Position numbers and translations under genes: made by a program
Assembly: GCA_905233275.1 (NCBI GenBank)
Contig: CAJODR010000020.1
Location: 1 to 35,748, forward strand
DNA from: an uncultured Bacteroidales bacterium
Lineage (GTDB): Bacteria; Bacteroidota; Bacteroidia; Bacteroidales; UBA932
Length of the DNA: 35,748 nucleotides
Direction: 5' to 3'
Part shown: positions 1 to 8,084 of the stretch, piece after piece
How the letters are laid out: each line of letters begins with the position of its first letter
How positions within the stretch are numbered: the stretch's first letter is position 1
The notes under the pieces: generated by a model
What the model was told of the DNA's origin: nothing
What the model saw: only the letters and a program-made list of their open reading frames with translations
The model's database searches: none

Positions 1-25
1 TGAATTGATCGTGTTTACCACAATA

Positions 26-301
26 TCAACTAACGCTTTTGATCTTCAGTAAGTGTAATTCCATCGAATGCGCGCTGAAGATCACCTTTGCTGATCTTTG
101 CCAACTTCCGGCCTCGGCCATGTTTACCGGATTGGACGATGAGAGTGTCTTTCCGCTGATACGGCCGATGGAGTCCCAGGTGCAGGTTGATGACAGCGTC
201 ACCGTAGCCGATGCCTTGGCTGGCGTTGCTCCGCGGCCTACCCACATGGACGATGTGAGCAGGTGGCCCCTGGTGTCGTAACTGCGTAAATTAACACTCA
301 T
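26..301 (-). pseudogene. RHS/YD-repeat fragment (debris)
   Basis: A 91-codon reading frame that begins inside the last codons of the upstream hypothetical gene (11-base overlap). The early residues LRSYDTRGHLLTSS and the later WDSIGRISGKT look like YD-repeat pieces of an RHS protein. The rest is poor and another frame in the same stretch also stays open, so it is probably degraded. Leftover RHS segments downstream of a toxin/immunity pair are known from polymorphic toxin loci. The return to GC-rich sequence here, after the AT-rich gene beside it, fits that reading. Recognition is tentative; it could be non-coding. Confidence 0.4.
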
Positions 302-1286
302 TATTACAAAAATCTATTAGCCATTTACCATTCTTCAGAACAAATGTATAACTAACACAATCATAAAACTTTAACCATGGATTATGTTCCGAGAACCGAA
401 CAGTTTTGCTCTTTTCTTCCTTAATATTATCACATAAGAGAGAAAAATCACCAGTAATGAAAAAGGGGCAGTCTTTATATTCGCTGTATACAAACGGGGT
501 ACTCCAATTGGGAGACAATAGGTATGACTCCTTGTTATAATAACGAAATATTCTTATAACGGGATTTTTTTCATCTGAATAAACCTCTATATGATACCCC
601 CATTTATGATTTCCGAATTCCAAGGGATATGTTGTTTCCCGGCTGAGTTCTTCGGCCTGCGACAAAAAATCACGGCCAAAAGGAGAAAAAGAATAGTATG
701 GAATCTGAGAATTCCCGATTATATCCGATCTGGACCAGGGGATTTTCACATAATGATGGGATGGTGATATATAACCGACTTTATAACCATCCTCACTTAT
801 TTCCAAATGACAACAGCTGTCTGTAAAAAACATGTATCCTATTGCGTCTAAACTGTCAATGTCTGAATAATCCTTAAAAGATACCAACTCAAGCGAGTCT
901 TTATTTGATGACAAAAAAGGGGTATTGCGACTCACGCCAGAGAGTAGTATCATTTTCCCTTTGTATGTCGAATAAGCATTGATCCGGTACTGGCGAGTAA
1001 GTGATCTTAAACTGATAAATACATTATTAGTCACCAACTCATTAGGAAACTCATTAAGAATAAGATGATCAAATATTCTAGTAATACATAATACTTTACC
1101 ATTATTCTTTAATGAGATATCTGTCGTTGAATATGTCGACAATGAGTCAATGGCTTGAATCAACTCCATATCTATATCGTAGCCAGGCAAAATAACCCTT
1201 TGCCCTTGTGCAAAAGAATGAAAAGTAACAAGGGATAATGCAATTGATATCAAGTAGGCTCTTATACATTGTCTATTGAATAACAT
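291..1286 (-). CDS. Hypothetical exported protein, candidate immunity protein
   Basis: 331 aa with an N-terminal signal peptide (hydrophobic residues about 10-25, likely cleavage near SFAQG). I do not recognise a family. The body is rich in aromatic and polar residues with no further membrane segment. It overlaps the end of the RHS-toxin gene by 14 bases and is as AT-rich as the toxin part, unlike the GC-rich genes elsewhere. Position directly after a toxin tip suggests an immunity protein; the export signal would place it in the periplasm or envelope. That role is inferred from context only. Confidence 0.65.
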   Translation of the reverse strand: MLFNRQCIRAYLISIALSLVTFHSFAQGQRVILPGYDIDMELIQAIDSLSTYSTTDISLKNNGKVLCITRIFDHLILNEFPNELVTNNVFISLRSLTRQYRINAYSTYKGKMILLSGVSRNTPFLSSNKDSLELVSFKDYSDIDSLDAIGYMFFTDSCCHLEISEDGYKVGYISPSHHYVKIPWSRSDIIGNSQIPYYSFSPFGRDFLSQAEELSRETTYPLEFGNHKWGYHIEVYSDEKNPVIRIFRYYNKESYLLSPNWSTPFVYSEYKDCPFFITGDFSLLCDNIKEEKSKTVRFSEHNPWLKFYDCVSYTFVLKNGKWLIDFCNNEC

Positions 1287-2022
1287 AGTACTTCCGTTTT
1301 AGGTATATTGACATTGGGATATTTGGATGACCCTTTATAAAATCCTCGTCATTTTGTGACAGTGAAGGACTGTTACTATGATTGTGATTTATAAACCGGA
1401 TGGTGTGTCCTTTTGATTTACATGTCGAATACAAATACTGTGACGATGATTCTTCAAATTCTTCGTGTGAAGTGGAAATAGTATTATATGTAGTATTTCT
1501 TTCGCCATTTCTTACCCCCATGTGAGCCCATTCGACATTTGTATTATCAGCCATAAATTCAAAGAATCGCTTTGCTTTTTTATCATCATTCACAATATAA
1601 AAATCAACCTCTTCTTCTTCCCCGTTTCTTTCTCTTTTCCATCCTGGCAGTTGTCTAATTGTTCCATAAGAAAATCTTATTGTGTTATAAACCATCTCTT
1701 CATCGTCTGTTTCCTTTTCCGTTTCCACCCGAATTTCATCATACTCTTTGTTTTCTTCTTGGCTAATAAGGTGACCCTTCAGATCAAAAGTCCAAATATC
1801 CTTTCCTTCCGGGTCCACGAGATTCACCGGATCGCCGGCGCAGTAGGCGTAGGGACTGAGGTGGGGGTAGTCCTTCGCGAGGGGGTCCTGGGAGAGCCAG
1901 GTGCCGAGGGCGGGGTCGTACTGACGGGCGCCGAAGTCGAGGAAGGGATGGTATGAAATGCGCTTGTACATGGTCTGTAGATTTTTAATCCCCGGCTCGT
2001 AAAGATAAGAACTTTTTATCAT
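1273..2022 (-). CDS. Truncated RHS tip with C-terminal JAB-like peptidase toxin
   Basis: 249 aa. Residues about 29-73 are the canonical end of an RHS core (DFGARQYDPALGTWLSQDP, then SPYAYCAGDPVNLVDPEG), the point where core gives way to a variable toxin. The tail is an AT-rich domain with FFEFMADNTNVEWAHMGV followed by HNHSNSPSLSQND at about 213-225. This resembles the JAMM metal-binding signature (HxH, then S-x2-D, here with six rather than seven intervening residues) of the JAB-like toxins in Bacteroidota RHS proteins. Only the tip remains; no core is encoded upstream, where a DUF3244-type gene overlaps its ATG by four bases. It may be a displaced orphan tip. The RHS assignment is firm, the JAB assignment moderate, the toxin role inferred. 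Confidence 0.75.
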   Translation of the reverse strand: MIKSSYLYEPGIKNLQTMYKRISYHPFLDFGARQYDPALGTWLSQDPLAKDYPHLSPYAYCAGDPVNLVDPEGKDIWTFDLKGHLISQEENKEYDEIRVETEKETDDEEMVYNTIRFSYGTIRQLPGWKRERNGEEEEVDFYIVNDDKKAKRFFEFMADNTNVEWAHMGVRNGERNTTYNTISTSHEEFEESSSQYLYSTCKSKGHTIRFINHNHSNSPSLSQNDEDFIKGHPNIPMSIYLKRKYYVIQ

Positions 2023-2453
2023 AATATAACAAACTGTCCCTCGAACGTGGTGCCGCCTGGGACCGTAATGATAATTGTGTAGCTGCCGCTGAGGCCGCTG
2101 ATGGGGAGGATGATGCTGCCGGTGGAGGTGTCAAAGGTCGTTGAGACGAGATCGCCGGCGGTGGAGAACAAGTACACGCCCACGGTTCCGAAGGTCCCGT
2201 CAGCACTGAATATTTCTACGTTTGTGCCATATTGGAATGCAGTAAAGGGTTGATTCTGAGAACGGGGATTGTCTACCGGATCAGGTTTTGGATAAAGAAT
2301 AATTGTGCCGTCCTTGCACTGGCATTGTTGATCATACGTTGTTGCCCATGCCGTGGCTGACACAAAGGACAGACCGACGCAAAAGAGTAATAATGCAATT
2401 CTTGTTTTTATGGCTTGAAATAGGTTAAAAGTGATATTGCAAAGTTCGGGCAT
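2019..2453 (-). CDS. Small secreted DUF3244-like protein
   Basis: About 144 aa from the chosen ATG at 2453; an in-frame ATG at 2486 would add 11 residues ahead of the signal peptide. The hydrophobic run IALLLFCVGLSF and the site near ATAWA indicate Sec export. The C-terminal half (from VEIFSADGTF to GTTFEGQFVIL) has the beta-strand pattern of DUF3244, a family of small periplasmic Bacteroidota proteins whose ends resemble sorting or adhesion modules: VEIF, then a YLFS strand, then GSYTIII. Function is unknown. Its TGA overlaps the ATG of the RHS tip (ATGA), suggesting translational coupling. No clear promoter was found upstream. Confidence 0.65.
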   Translation of the reverse strand: MPELCNITFNLFQAIKTRIALLLFCVGLSFVSATAWATTYDQQCQCKDGTIILYPKPDPVDNPRSQNQPFTAFQYGTNVEIFSADGTFGTVGVYLFSTAGDLVSTTFDTSTGSIILPISGLSGSYTIIITVPGGTTFEGQFVIL

Positions 2454-2576
2454 TGTGGACGAAATTGCAAAAAAACGGGGTAACAATTTAAGGGGTTAAC
2501 TAATTGAAAATCAAGGGGTGTTTACTTTTAAGCGTAACAATTTGCACCCGGTCCCTGAATAATAGTTTTTTTTCTT

Positions 2577-2584
2577 TATTTTTG
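2577..2584 (+). promoter_or_regulatory. Probable -7 element for the TPR regulator gene
   Basis: TATTTTTG matches the Bacteroidota -7 consensus TAnnTTTG and lies 22 bases before the ATG at 2607. It falls in the 2487-2606 gap between divergent genes. No convincing -33 TTTG was seen at the usual spacing. Confidence 0.5.
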
Positions 2585-2606
2585 CCTTGCATTTAAAAAC
2601 AGAAGA

Positions 2607-4226
2607 ATGGCACTTCGCATATCCCGCTTACTTCCCTTGATCCTGGTCGGGGTCTCCTGCACATCACCTATGCAGGAAAAGCTGCATGGCATTTCAAGTT
2701 TCATTGATGAGAGACCGGACAGCGCTCTTGTCGTACTTAGAGGCATAGATGAATCGCAGCTGGGTTCTGACGGGGAGAAGGCTCATTATTATCTTCTCAT
2801 GACCAAGGCGGAGGATAAGAATTACATCGACAATACCGATGCCGGGAATATCAGTTTCGCGGCAGATTATTTCGATCGTTACGGGCCGGATGATTTAAGG
2901 ATGCTCGCGTGGTATTATAAAGGTATCGTTCATAAGAATGCCGGAGAGTATAATTCTTCAATTGTGGCGCTTGAGAAGGCGGAGAGGGTGGCGAGAAAGA
3001 TTGGAGATTGGTTTTACCTTGGACTCACCTTACGCAACAAAGCCTCGGTTTTCAGTCTCACAAACAACTTTGCGGCTGCAATAGAAGCAAGGGCAGAGTC
3101 TGTTGATTGCTTTGATAAAGCAGGGAAAGACTATTATGCGCAATTCGCCAGATTGGCTCTGGCGATCGACCACGTGAATAACAAGAGCTATGGCGAGGCC
3201 GAAGAAATTGCTACTGTCCTTGCTGAATCCGATATCGAGAGCGTGGCGGATCAATCAAGGTTGCTTCTGGCCGGCATCTGGACTGTCTTGCAGAGCAGGA
3301 CCCCCGATTCGCTTATAGTTGTTTACAGAGGCGTCCCGGACCGTTTTTTCGATATAACCGATTACTGTTACTACGCCCGGAACTTTGAACTTGTCGGGAT
3401 GAGGGATTCCGTAGATTATTATATCGAAAAGGCATACAGGAGATCCAGTGGCCCGGTACCGTCTGCGGAGGTTGACTATATGTATTCTGAAATATTGCAG
3501 CTGAGAGGGAACACGGAGGAGGCTCTCCCGTTATTGAAGAATGCCCTGGAAACGCAGGATTCCTTGACAAGGGTACTGCTGAGTCAGTCTCTCAGCGTGG
3601 CGCAGAGGGAATACTACAAGGGAGAGTTGGGACGCCAGGAATTGAAAACCAGATTACAGTCTCAAAAAAAGAACTTCTACCTGCTCTCAGGAATCCTTTC
3701 AATCGGTTTCATGCTCGTGGCGCTGATGCTGGTTAAGCGGAGGAAAGACAGTATAATCAAAGAGAAAATATATCTTCTGGCGTCAGAGAAGGCTTCCGCC
3801 AACGATACTGCGGCCTCTCTTGTGGGGCGCTTGCTCAATGTTAAAATGGAGGGTCTTGAGGCGCTGTCAAGACAGTTCGTCGAGTCGGAAGGACGTAAAA
3901 GTAAAAGCAGGATTATCTCTGAATTCGGTGACATGTGTTCAAAGCTTGGAAAGGATAAAGCTGCGTTCAAAGATCTCGAGGAGGAATTGGATACGTACTG
4001 CGACGGTGTAATGTCAAAGTTTAAGGCGCAATTCCCGGATGTGAAGAAGGACAGGTTGATACTTGCGTCTTTGTTTTTTGCCAAGATGCCATATCCGCAG
4101 ATTCTGTCGATTACGAGCAGTCTGTCAATCGAGAGTATCAAAATGGCCAAGTCGCGTTTAAGAAGGGAAATAGAGGCATCGGACGCTCCGGATAAAGAGA
4201 TCTTCCTTCGTTTGCTGAAAAAGTAA
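2607..4226 (+). CDS. TPR membrane-anchored regulator with HTH-like cytoplasmic tail
   Basis: 539 aa. It begins with a signal or lipoprotein-type segment (LPLILVGVSC). Residues about 25-350 are helical and TPR-like. One transmembrane helix follows (about 356-376, FYLLSGILSIGFMLVALML), then a basic stop-transfer and a coiled-coil region. The last ~60 residues (LILASLFFAKMPYPQILSI, then SIESIKMAKSRLRREI) resemble the degenerate LuxR-type HTH found in Bacteroidota TPR regulators. The topology suits sensing outside the inner membrane with output in the cytoplasm. It stands alone, divergent from the DUF3244/RHS genes and convergent with the envelope operon, whose last stop is 11 bases away. Ligand and targets cannot be read from the sequence. 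Confidence 0.75.
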   Translation: MALRISRLLPLILVGVSCTSPMQEKLHGISSFIDERPDSALVVLRGIDESQLGSDGEKAHYYLLMTKAEDKNYIDNTDAGNISFAADYFDRYGPDDLRMLAWYYKGIVHKNAGEYNSSIVALEKAERVARKIGDWFYLGLTLRNKASVFSLTNNFAAAIEARAESVDCFDKAGKDYYAQFARLALAIDHVNNKSYGEAEEIATVLAESDIESVADQSRLLLAGIWTVLQSRTPDSLIVVYRGVPDRFFDITDYCYYARNFELVGMRDSVDYYIEKAYRRSSGPVPSAEVDYMYSEILQLRGNTEEALPLLKNALETQDSLTRVLLSQSLSVAQREYYKGELGRQELKTRLQSQKKNFYLLSGILSIGFMLVALMLVKRRKDSIIKEKIYLLASEKASANDTAASLVGRLLNVKMEGLEALSRQFVESEGRKSKSRIISEFGDMCSKLGKDKAAFKDLEEELDTYCDGVMSKFKAQFPDVKKDRLILASLFFAKMPYPQILSITSSLSIESIKMAKSRLRREIEASDAPDKEIFLRLLKK

Positions 4227-4237
4227 AAACGGCGGTG

Positions 4238-4905
4238 CTACAGAGCGTCGTAAACCGGACGATAGTAGTCGAGGAGGGCCTGGGAATTGAATTTGGCAGC
4301 GGCGCTTTCGGCCAGGGCGCTGCTGCGGGGGAGGGTGGCGTAGAGGAGGAGGCTGCCGCCGAGGAGGGCGGTTAGGGTGAGGCCGGAGGTGTAGGCGTAG
4401 ACGCCGGAGGCGATGATGGCGCCGTCGAGGAAGAAGTATTTTGCGGCATTCGACCAGTCGCCCTGTAGGCGAGGCCGGCGCCGGGGATGACGCTGAGGAG
4501 CATGGCGGCGTCTTCGCTTTTGAGGTGGGGTTTGGTGCCGAGTTCTACCTTTTCGAGTGCGCCGGAAATGTAGGCTTCTTCCAGCAGGGCTTCGAATTGG
4601 TCAATCATTTCGGCCTCGTAGGCGTATCGCAGTTTTAGACGGATGAGCTCTGCCCTTTGCTCCGGGGAAATGCCGTAGGAGGGGATGCGGGAGATTGTTT
4701 CGAATGCTTTTGAAGGGGCATTCGCCTGAATGAGATAATCGGCCTTGAGGCGAAGCAGGGAATCCCTTTCGGACCGCTCCTGGCTCTCCCAGATGCCGAT
4801 CTCGCAGAGTGCTGCGGAAAGCTCCGGGGCGACATTCTGCGAGAGCAGGTCAAAACTGGTGCAGAGAAGTGTGAAGACCGAACAGTAAAGTAGCTTTCTG
4901 AGCAT
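4238..4905 (-). pseudogene. PGAG-type membrane protein, frameshifted
   Basis: The start at 4905 opens a signal-peptide protein with a helical TPR-like middle (to about 130) and the motif SVIPGAGLAYR (PGAG at 141-144). After R148 the frame runs into low-complexity Ser/Pro/Thr and stops at 4372. Adding one C to the CCC run at 4461-4463 restores GDWSNAAKYFFLDGAIIASG and a hydrophobic tail ending at 4238, about 222 aa. The restored protein resembles its upstream neighbour at 4850-5653 (IPGAG, Y, GD, hydrophobic helices), so the pair are tandem paralogs. Its start lies 56 bases inside that neighbour. Sequencing error is as likely as true inactivation. Family function unknown. Confidence 0.7.
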
Positions 4906-5653
4906 CCTGATAGGTGTTTTTGACTACGGAGACCGTGATGGCGCTGCCGTAGATGTTGCCGATGTAGAAGATTCCGAGGATGGAGGAGAGGGAGATAGTC
5001 CGCCAGTCGTTCCAGCCGAGTTTGTGGGCGGATTGGGCCGTCATTGCCCCTAGGGCGCCGACGATGAGGAGAGTAGAAATGCCGCTGCGGAGGTCTCCGG
5101 CATAGATTTTACCGGCGCCGGGAATGACGGCGGAAATGGCTGCGGCGAGGATCGGGCTTTTATCCCGAATAGTGGGCGTAGACGACCAGACGTCGAGGAA
5201 TGACTGCGCCTGGGGGCGGAAGGAGCTTGATTCAGGTATGCGGGTGAAATTGTCAGCGGCCCTTTGGAAGTCATGGATGTCGTACGAGAGAAGTCCTCTC
5301 ATGTAGTCCAGGCTGTCGGATGGGGCGAAAAGATCCTGTGCAAATAGCAGTGCGGAGGCGTCTTCGTAGAGTCCGGCGCCGAGAGTGTAGGAGAAGAAAT
5401 CCATATCCAGCCGCATGGAGGGCAGCGCAGAGGCGTCGTAGGATACGACGGGGATCGTAGGTGTGTAGAGTTGCTGTGTTTTAACCCTTAAATCATAAAG
5501 GCCGCCCCGGCTCATTGCGACGGTGGTGGTATTCATTACGCGGTCGGCGAGGGAGAATGGGCCGCGCACCTTGGGCCAGCCCTGGGCGGAAACCTCATGG
5601 AAGGCCAGTGCCAAAAAGGCGATGATGACTGCTGCTCTTACGCGGGCGCTCAT
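4850..5653 (-). CDS. Exported PGAG-type membrane protein with TPR-like domain
   Basis: 267 aa. Signal peptide at about 7-23 (AAVIIAFLALAF), then a helical region with TPR-like spacing (about 85-155), then SAVIPGAGKIYAGD (PGAG at 178-181) and two or three hydrophobic helices to the C terminus. The PGAG-x2-Y-x-GD turn recalls TM2-like and related small membrane modules of Bacteroidota. It is translationally coupled to the LolA-like gene before it (ATGA at 5650-5653) and to the paralog after it. The grouping with a lipoprotein carrier points to envelope assembly, but no biochemical role can be given. Confidence 0.65.
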   Translation of the reverse strand: MSARVRAAVIIAFLALAFHEVSAQGWPKVRGPFSLADRVMNTTTVAMSRGGLYDLRVKTQQLYTPTIPVVSYDASALPSMRLDMDFFSYTLGAGLYEDASALLFAQDLFAPSDSLDYMRGLLSYDIHDFQRAADNFTRIPESSSFRPQAQSFLDVWSSTPTIRDKSPILAAAISAVIPGAGKIYAGDLRSGISTLLIVGALGAMTAQSAHKLGWNDWRTISLSSILGIFYIGNIYGSAITVSVVKNTYQDAQKATLLFGLHTSLHQF

Positions 5654-6411
5654 TTGCCGAGAATTCCCATGAGGCCTTCTTTCAGGTCCACGGGCTTTGC
5701 ACCGCGGGGAATGCGGAAGTTGTGGATTTCCCGCTGGACGTCGATTTCAAGGTTTTTGTAGATGTCCAGGCGGACGGTGGAGTCGTTTTTCTCCGCCATG
5801 TATGAGATTTCCGTTACACGCATCGGGAAGGAGAAACCCTTGACCGAAGTGTAATGGGAGAGATAAGTCTTTGTAATGATTTTGCCTTTCTTGTCGTAGT
5901 AGGCGCAGTAGACGGGGAGGAATGACTGATCGTAGGCCACCTCCACCCATGCGCACATGGTGCCGCCCTGTCGGGGCTCATAGCGCCGCACGGTGTAGTC
6001 GCCGTCTTTTTTGGTGGATTTGAGGACGAAGCCCTCGCGGGTGAGTCCCATGTCTTCCGCCGCCCCTTCTGCAAACTGGTACAGAAGCTCGTCCGAGGCC
6101 TTGAACATGGCGGGCTCCAGGGCCACCGATTCCCTGGTGGAAGGATAATAGAAGGTGGTGATTCCCAGCGGTTTGGTGTTGGAATAGAATACGATGTTGC
6201 CGGGTTTTTTCCAAAGGATGTTGAGGTCGCCGCCGCGGGTGTAGTAGACTTCCTTGTCAATTACGGTGGCGACACCGCTGCGCAGGGTCTTGGACTCTGC
6301 GTCCACGCGGAAAAATCTCTGTGCCGCAGCGGGAAAAGCACCCGCCAGGCACAGGGAAAGGAGAAAGAAAAGGCGGCCGGTAACGACCGCCCTGTTCTTA
6401 TGAAGCGTCAT
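5650..6411 (-). CDS. LolA-like outer membrane lipoprotein-sorting protein
   Basis: 253 aa with a signal peptide (LFFLLSLCLAGAFPAAA). The remainder is a beta-rich fold of the LolA/LolB-like superfamily: repeated strands, a YVRRYEP-like segment (DYTVRRYEP), and the closing pattern LDIYKNLEIDV then FRIPRGAKPVDL, seen in LolA-like periplasmic proteins of Bacteroidota. Such proteins bind lipidated or hydrophobic cargo in the periplasm; the exact cargo here is unknown. It starts 3 bases after the TM2 gene and overlaps the next gene by four, so it belongs to a four-gene operon. Family-level call is reasonable, function inferred. Confidence 0.65.
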   Translation of the reverse strand: MTLHKNRAVVTGRLFFLLSLCLAGAFPAAAQRFFRVDAESKTLRSGVATVIDKEVYYTRGGDLNILWKKPGNIVFYSNTKPLGITTFYYPSTRESVALEPAMFKASDELLYQFAEGAAEDMGLTREGFVLKSTKKDGDYTVRRYEPRQGGTMCAWVEVAYDQSFLPVYCAYYDKKGKIITKTYLSHYTSVKGFSFPMRVTEISYMAEKNDSTVRLDIYKNLEIDVQREIHNFRIPRGAKPVDLKEGLMGILGK

Positions 6412-6414
6412 TGG

Positions 6415-6816
6415 CTACAGCCACATTATGAATGCCGGGTTGTCCAGATAGTTGGCCTCCCCTTGTATCAAGTCTATGATCAGTACGACACCGTCAATGA
6501 ACGGAATGACACCGAAAATACCTCCGATGGTCAGGAAATACCACAGGCAGTTGATGGGCTTGGTGCCGAGGATGAGCCTGTGGATACCGAGACCGCCGAG
6601 ACCGATCCAGTCGACAACGAGGGCGACTACATTGGTGATTGCGGGATCACCGCCGATGGCCAGGTTGACCGGGGGAAGTGCAGGGGTGTCGACCACAAGG
6701 GCTTCCGTGAAGAGGCCGTCGATTGCGGCTTCGTCAGCCTGATAGTTGGCTGCGCTGGCTACTGCGCTCATTGCGAGGACAGTAATGATGACTGCGAAGA
6801 ACTTCTTCATGAGCAT
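6415..6816 (-). CDS. TM2 domain-containing exported protein
   Basis: 133 aa with a signal peptide (FFAVIITVLAMSAVASA). After a short acidic linker comes a TM2 domain: WIGLGGLGIHRLILGTKP, a hydrophobic helix with FLTIGGIFGVIPFIDGVV, and a short tail. TM2 proteins have two closely spaced helices joined by a short turn; their role in bacteria is mostly unknown. An in-frame ATG two codons later (6810, MKKFF) could be the real start. It heads the operon with the LolA-like and PGAG genes, and a promoter motif sits 26 bases upstream. Confidence 0.75.
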   Translation of the reverse strand: MLMKKFFAVIITVLAMSAVASAANYQADEAAIDGLFTEALVVDTPALPPVNLAIGGDPAITNVVALVVDWIGLGGLGIHRLILGTKPINCLWYFLTIGGIFGVIPFIDGVVLIIDLIQGEANYLDNPAFIMWL

Positions 6817-6841
6817 TAGGTTTTAATTGGGTTAATTAGTG

Positions 6842-6849
6842 CAAATATA
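6842..6849 (-). promoter_or_regulatory. -7 element for the TM2/LolA-like operon
   Basis: On the minus strand this reads TATATTTG, a full match to TAnnTTTG, 26 bases before the TM2 start. It lies in the 53-base gap after rnfA, so this operon can be transcribed independently of the Rnf string. No terminator hairpin is visible for rnfA in this gap. Confidence 0.6.
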
Positions 6850-6869
6850 TGAAAAATTTAATACAATCG

Positions 6870-7487
6870 CTATTTGACCATACCGCTGAAGCCCATGAAG
6901 GCAAGGGCGAGGATACCGACGGTGATGAGCGCAATCGGGACGCCGCGGAATGACTTGGGGATGTTGTTCAGCGCAAGATGCTCGCGGAGACCTGCGAAAA
7001 TCACCATTGCGAGGCCGTAGCCAAGCGAAGTGGCGAATGCGTATACCATCGTCTCACCGAGATTGAGGTAGTGGGCTTCGCCGCCGAATGTAAACTGCTT
7101 GGTCACAACGTCGATGGCGACACCGAGCACTGCGCAGTTGGTGGTGATAAGGGGCAGGAAGATACCGAGGGCCTGGTAGAGCGACGGGCTGATCTTCTTC
7201 AGGACGATCTCGACCATCTGGACGAGCGACGCTATCACGAGGATGAACGCGATGGTCCTGAGGAATGTGAGGTCAACCCCGAAAATGCCTTCCGGAAGGA
7301 GGAAATAGCGGTTGATGAGCCAGGTCACCAGCGTTGCGAGCGTGATGACGAAGCAGACCGCCATTGACATGCCGGATGCCGTGGAGAGCTTGTTGGAGAC
7401 TCCGAGGAAGGGGCAGATGCCGAGGAACTGCGAGAGGACGATGTTATTGACGAATATCGCCGCAATAATAATAAGGAAGTACTCCAT
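6870..7487 (-). CDS. rnfA: Rnf electron transport complex subunit A
   Basis: 205 aa integral membrane protein, close to the usual RnfA length. It opens with EYFLIIIAAIFVNNIVLSQFLGICPFLGVS, the RnfA/NqrE signature, and contains the mirror-related segment LITTNCAVLGVAI; the conserved cysteines in GICPF and TNCA are thought to bind an iron-sulfur cluster between RnfA and RnfE. About six membrane helices. It is the last gene of the rseC-rnfBCDGEA run, 3 bases after rnfE. The complex moves electrons between ferredoxin and NAD+ and pumps Na+ or H+. Confidence 0.96.
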   Translation of the reverse strand: MEYFLIIIAAIFVNNIVLSQFLGICPFLGVSNKLSTASGMSMAVCFVITLATLVTWLINRYFLLPEGIFGVDLTFLRTIAFILVIASLVQMVEIVLKKISPSLYQALGIFLPLITTNCAVLGVAIDVVTKQFTFGGEAHYLNLGETMVYAFATSLGYGLAMVIFAGLREHLALNNIPKSFRGVPIALITVGILALAFMGFSGMVK

Positions 7488-7490
7488 GGC

Positions 7491-8081
7491 TTATTTCTCC
7501 TTTTTGGCAATTTTGTTGAACAGGACCATCAGGTAGCCGAGGCAGAGGAATGCGCCCGGCGCCATCACGAATGCGAGCATGCCGTAGTCGGCGCTCCAGA
7601 GCTGGAGGCCGAATACCGAACCGCCGCCGAGAAGTTCGCGGACTGCGCCGAGGACGGTCAGCGCGGCGGTGAAGCCGAGGCCGACCCCGAGGCCGTCGCA
7701 GGCCGAATCGAGTATGCCGTTCTTTGATGCGAATGCCTCCGCGCGTCCGAGGATAATGCAGTTGACGACGATGAGCGGGATGAAGAGGCCGAGGGTCTCA
7801 TACATTCCGGGCGTGAAAGCCTGCATCAGGAACTGGATGAGGGTCACGAATGTCGCGATGACGACGATGTAGGCGGGAATGTGGACCTTGTCCGGCACCA
7901 CGGGGGCTATGGCCGAGATGGCCATATTGCTGAGCGTGAGGACGAACAGGGTCGCGAGTCCCATGCTGAGGCCGTTGATGGCCGAAGTCGTGGTCGCGAG
8001 GGTCGGACACATGCCGAGGATGAGGACGAATGTCGGATTGTTCTTGACAAGTCCGTCGAGGATGAGTCTGAATCGTTTCAT
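7491..8081 (-). CDS. rnfE: Rnf electron transport complex subunit E
   Basis: 196 aa, membrane-embedded paralog of RnfA. LVKNNPTFVLILGMCPTLA and LIVVNCIILGRAEAFAS are the diagnostic RnfE/NqrD motifs, each carrying one conserved cysteine. About six helices fill the chain. It pairs with RnfA in the membrane to hold the iron-sulfur centre in the electron path. It begins 3 bases after rnfG and ends 3 bases before rnfA. Nothing is missing relative to the family. Confidence 0.96.
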   Translation of the reverse strand: MKRFRLILDGLVKNNPTFVLILGMCPTLATTTSAINGLSMGLATLFVLTLSNMAISAIAPVVPDKVHIPAYIVVIATFVTLIQFLMQAFTPGMYETLGLFIPLIVVNCIILGRAEAFASKNGILDSACDGLGVGLGFTAALTVLGAVRELLGGGSVFGLQLWSADYGMLAFVMAPGAFLCLGYLMVLFNKIAKKEK

Positions 8082-8084
8082 GGC

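Noticed and set aside
4227..4238. A bidirectional terminator between the convergent TPR regulator and PGAG genes
   Set aside because: Only 11 bases separate the two stops once the frame is restored and no hairpin is evident there.
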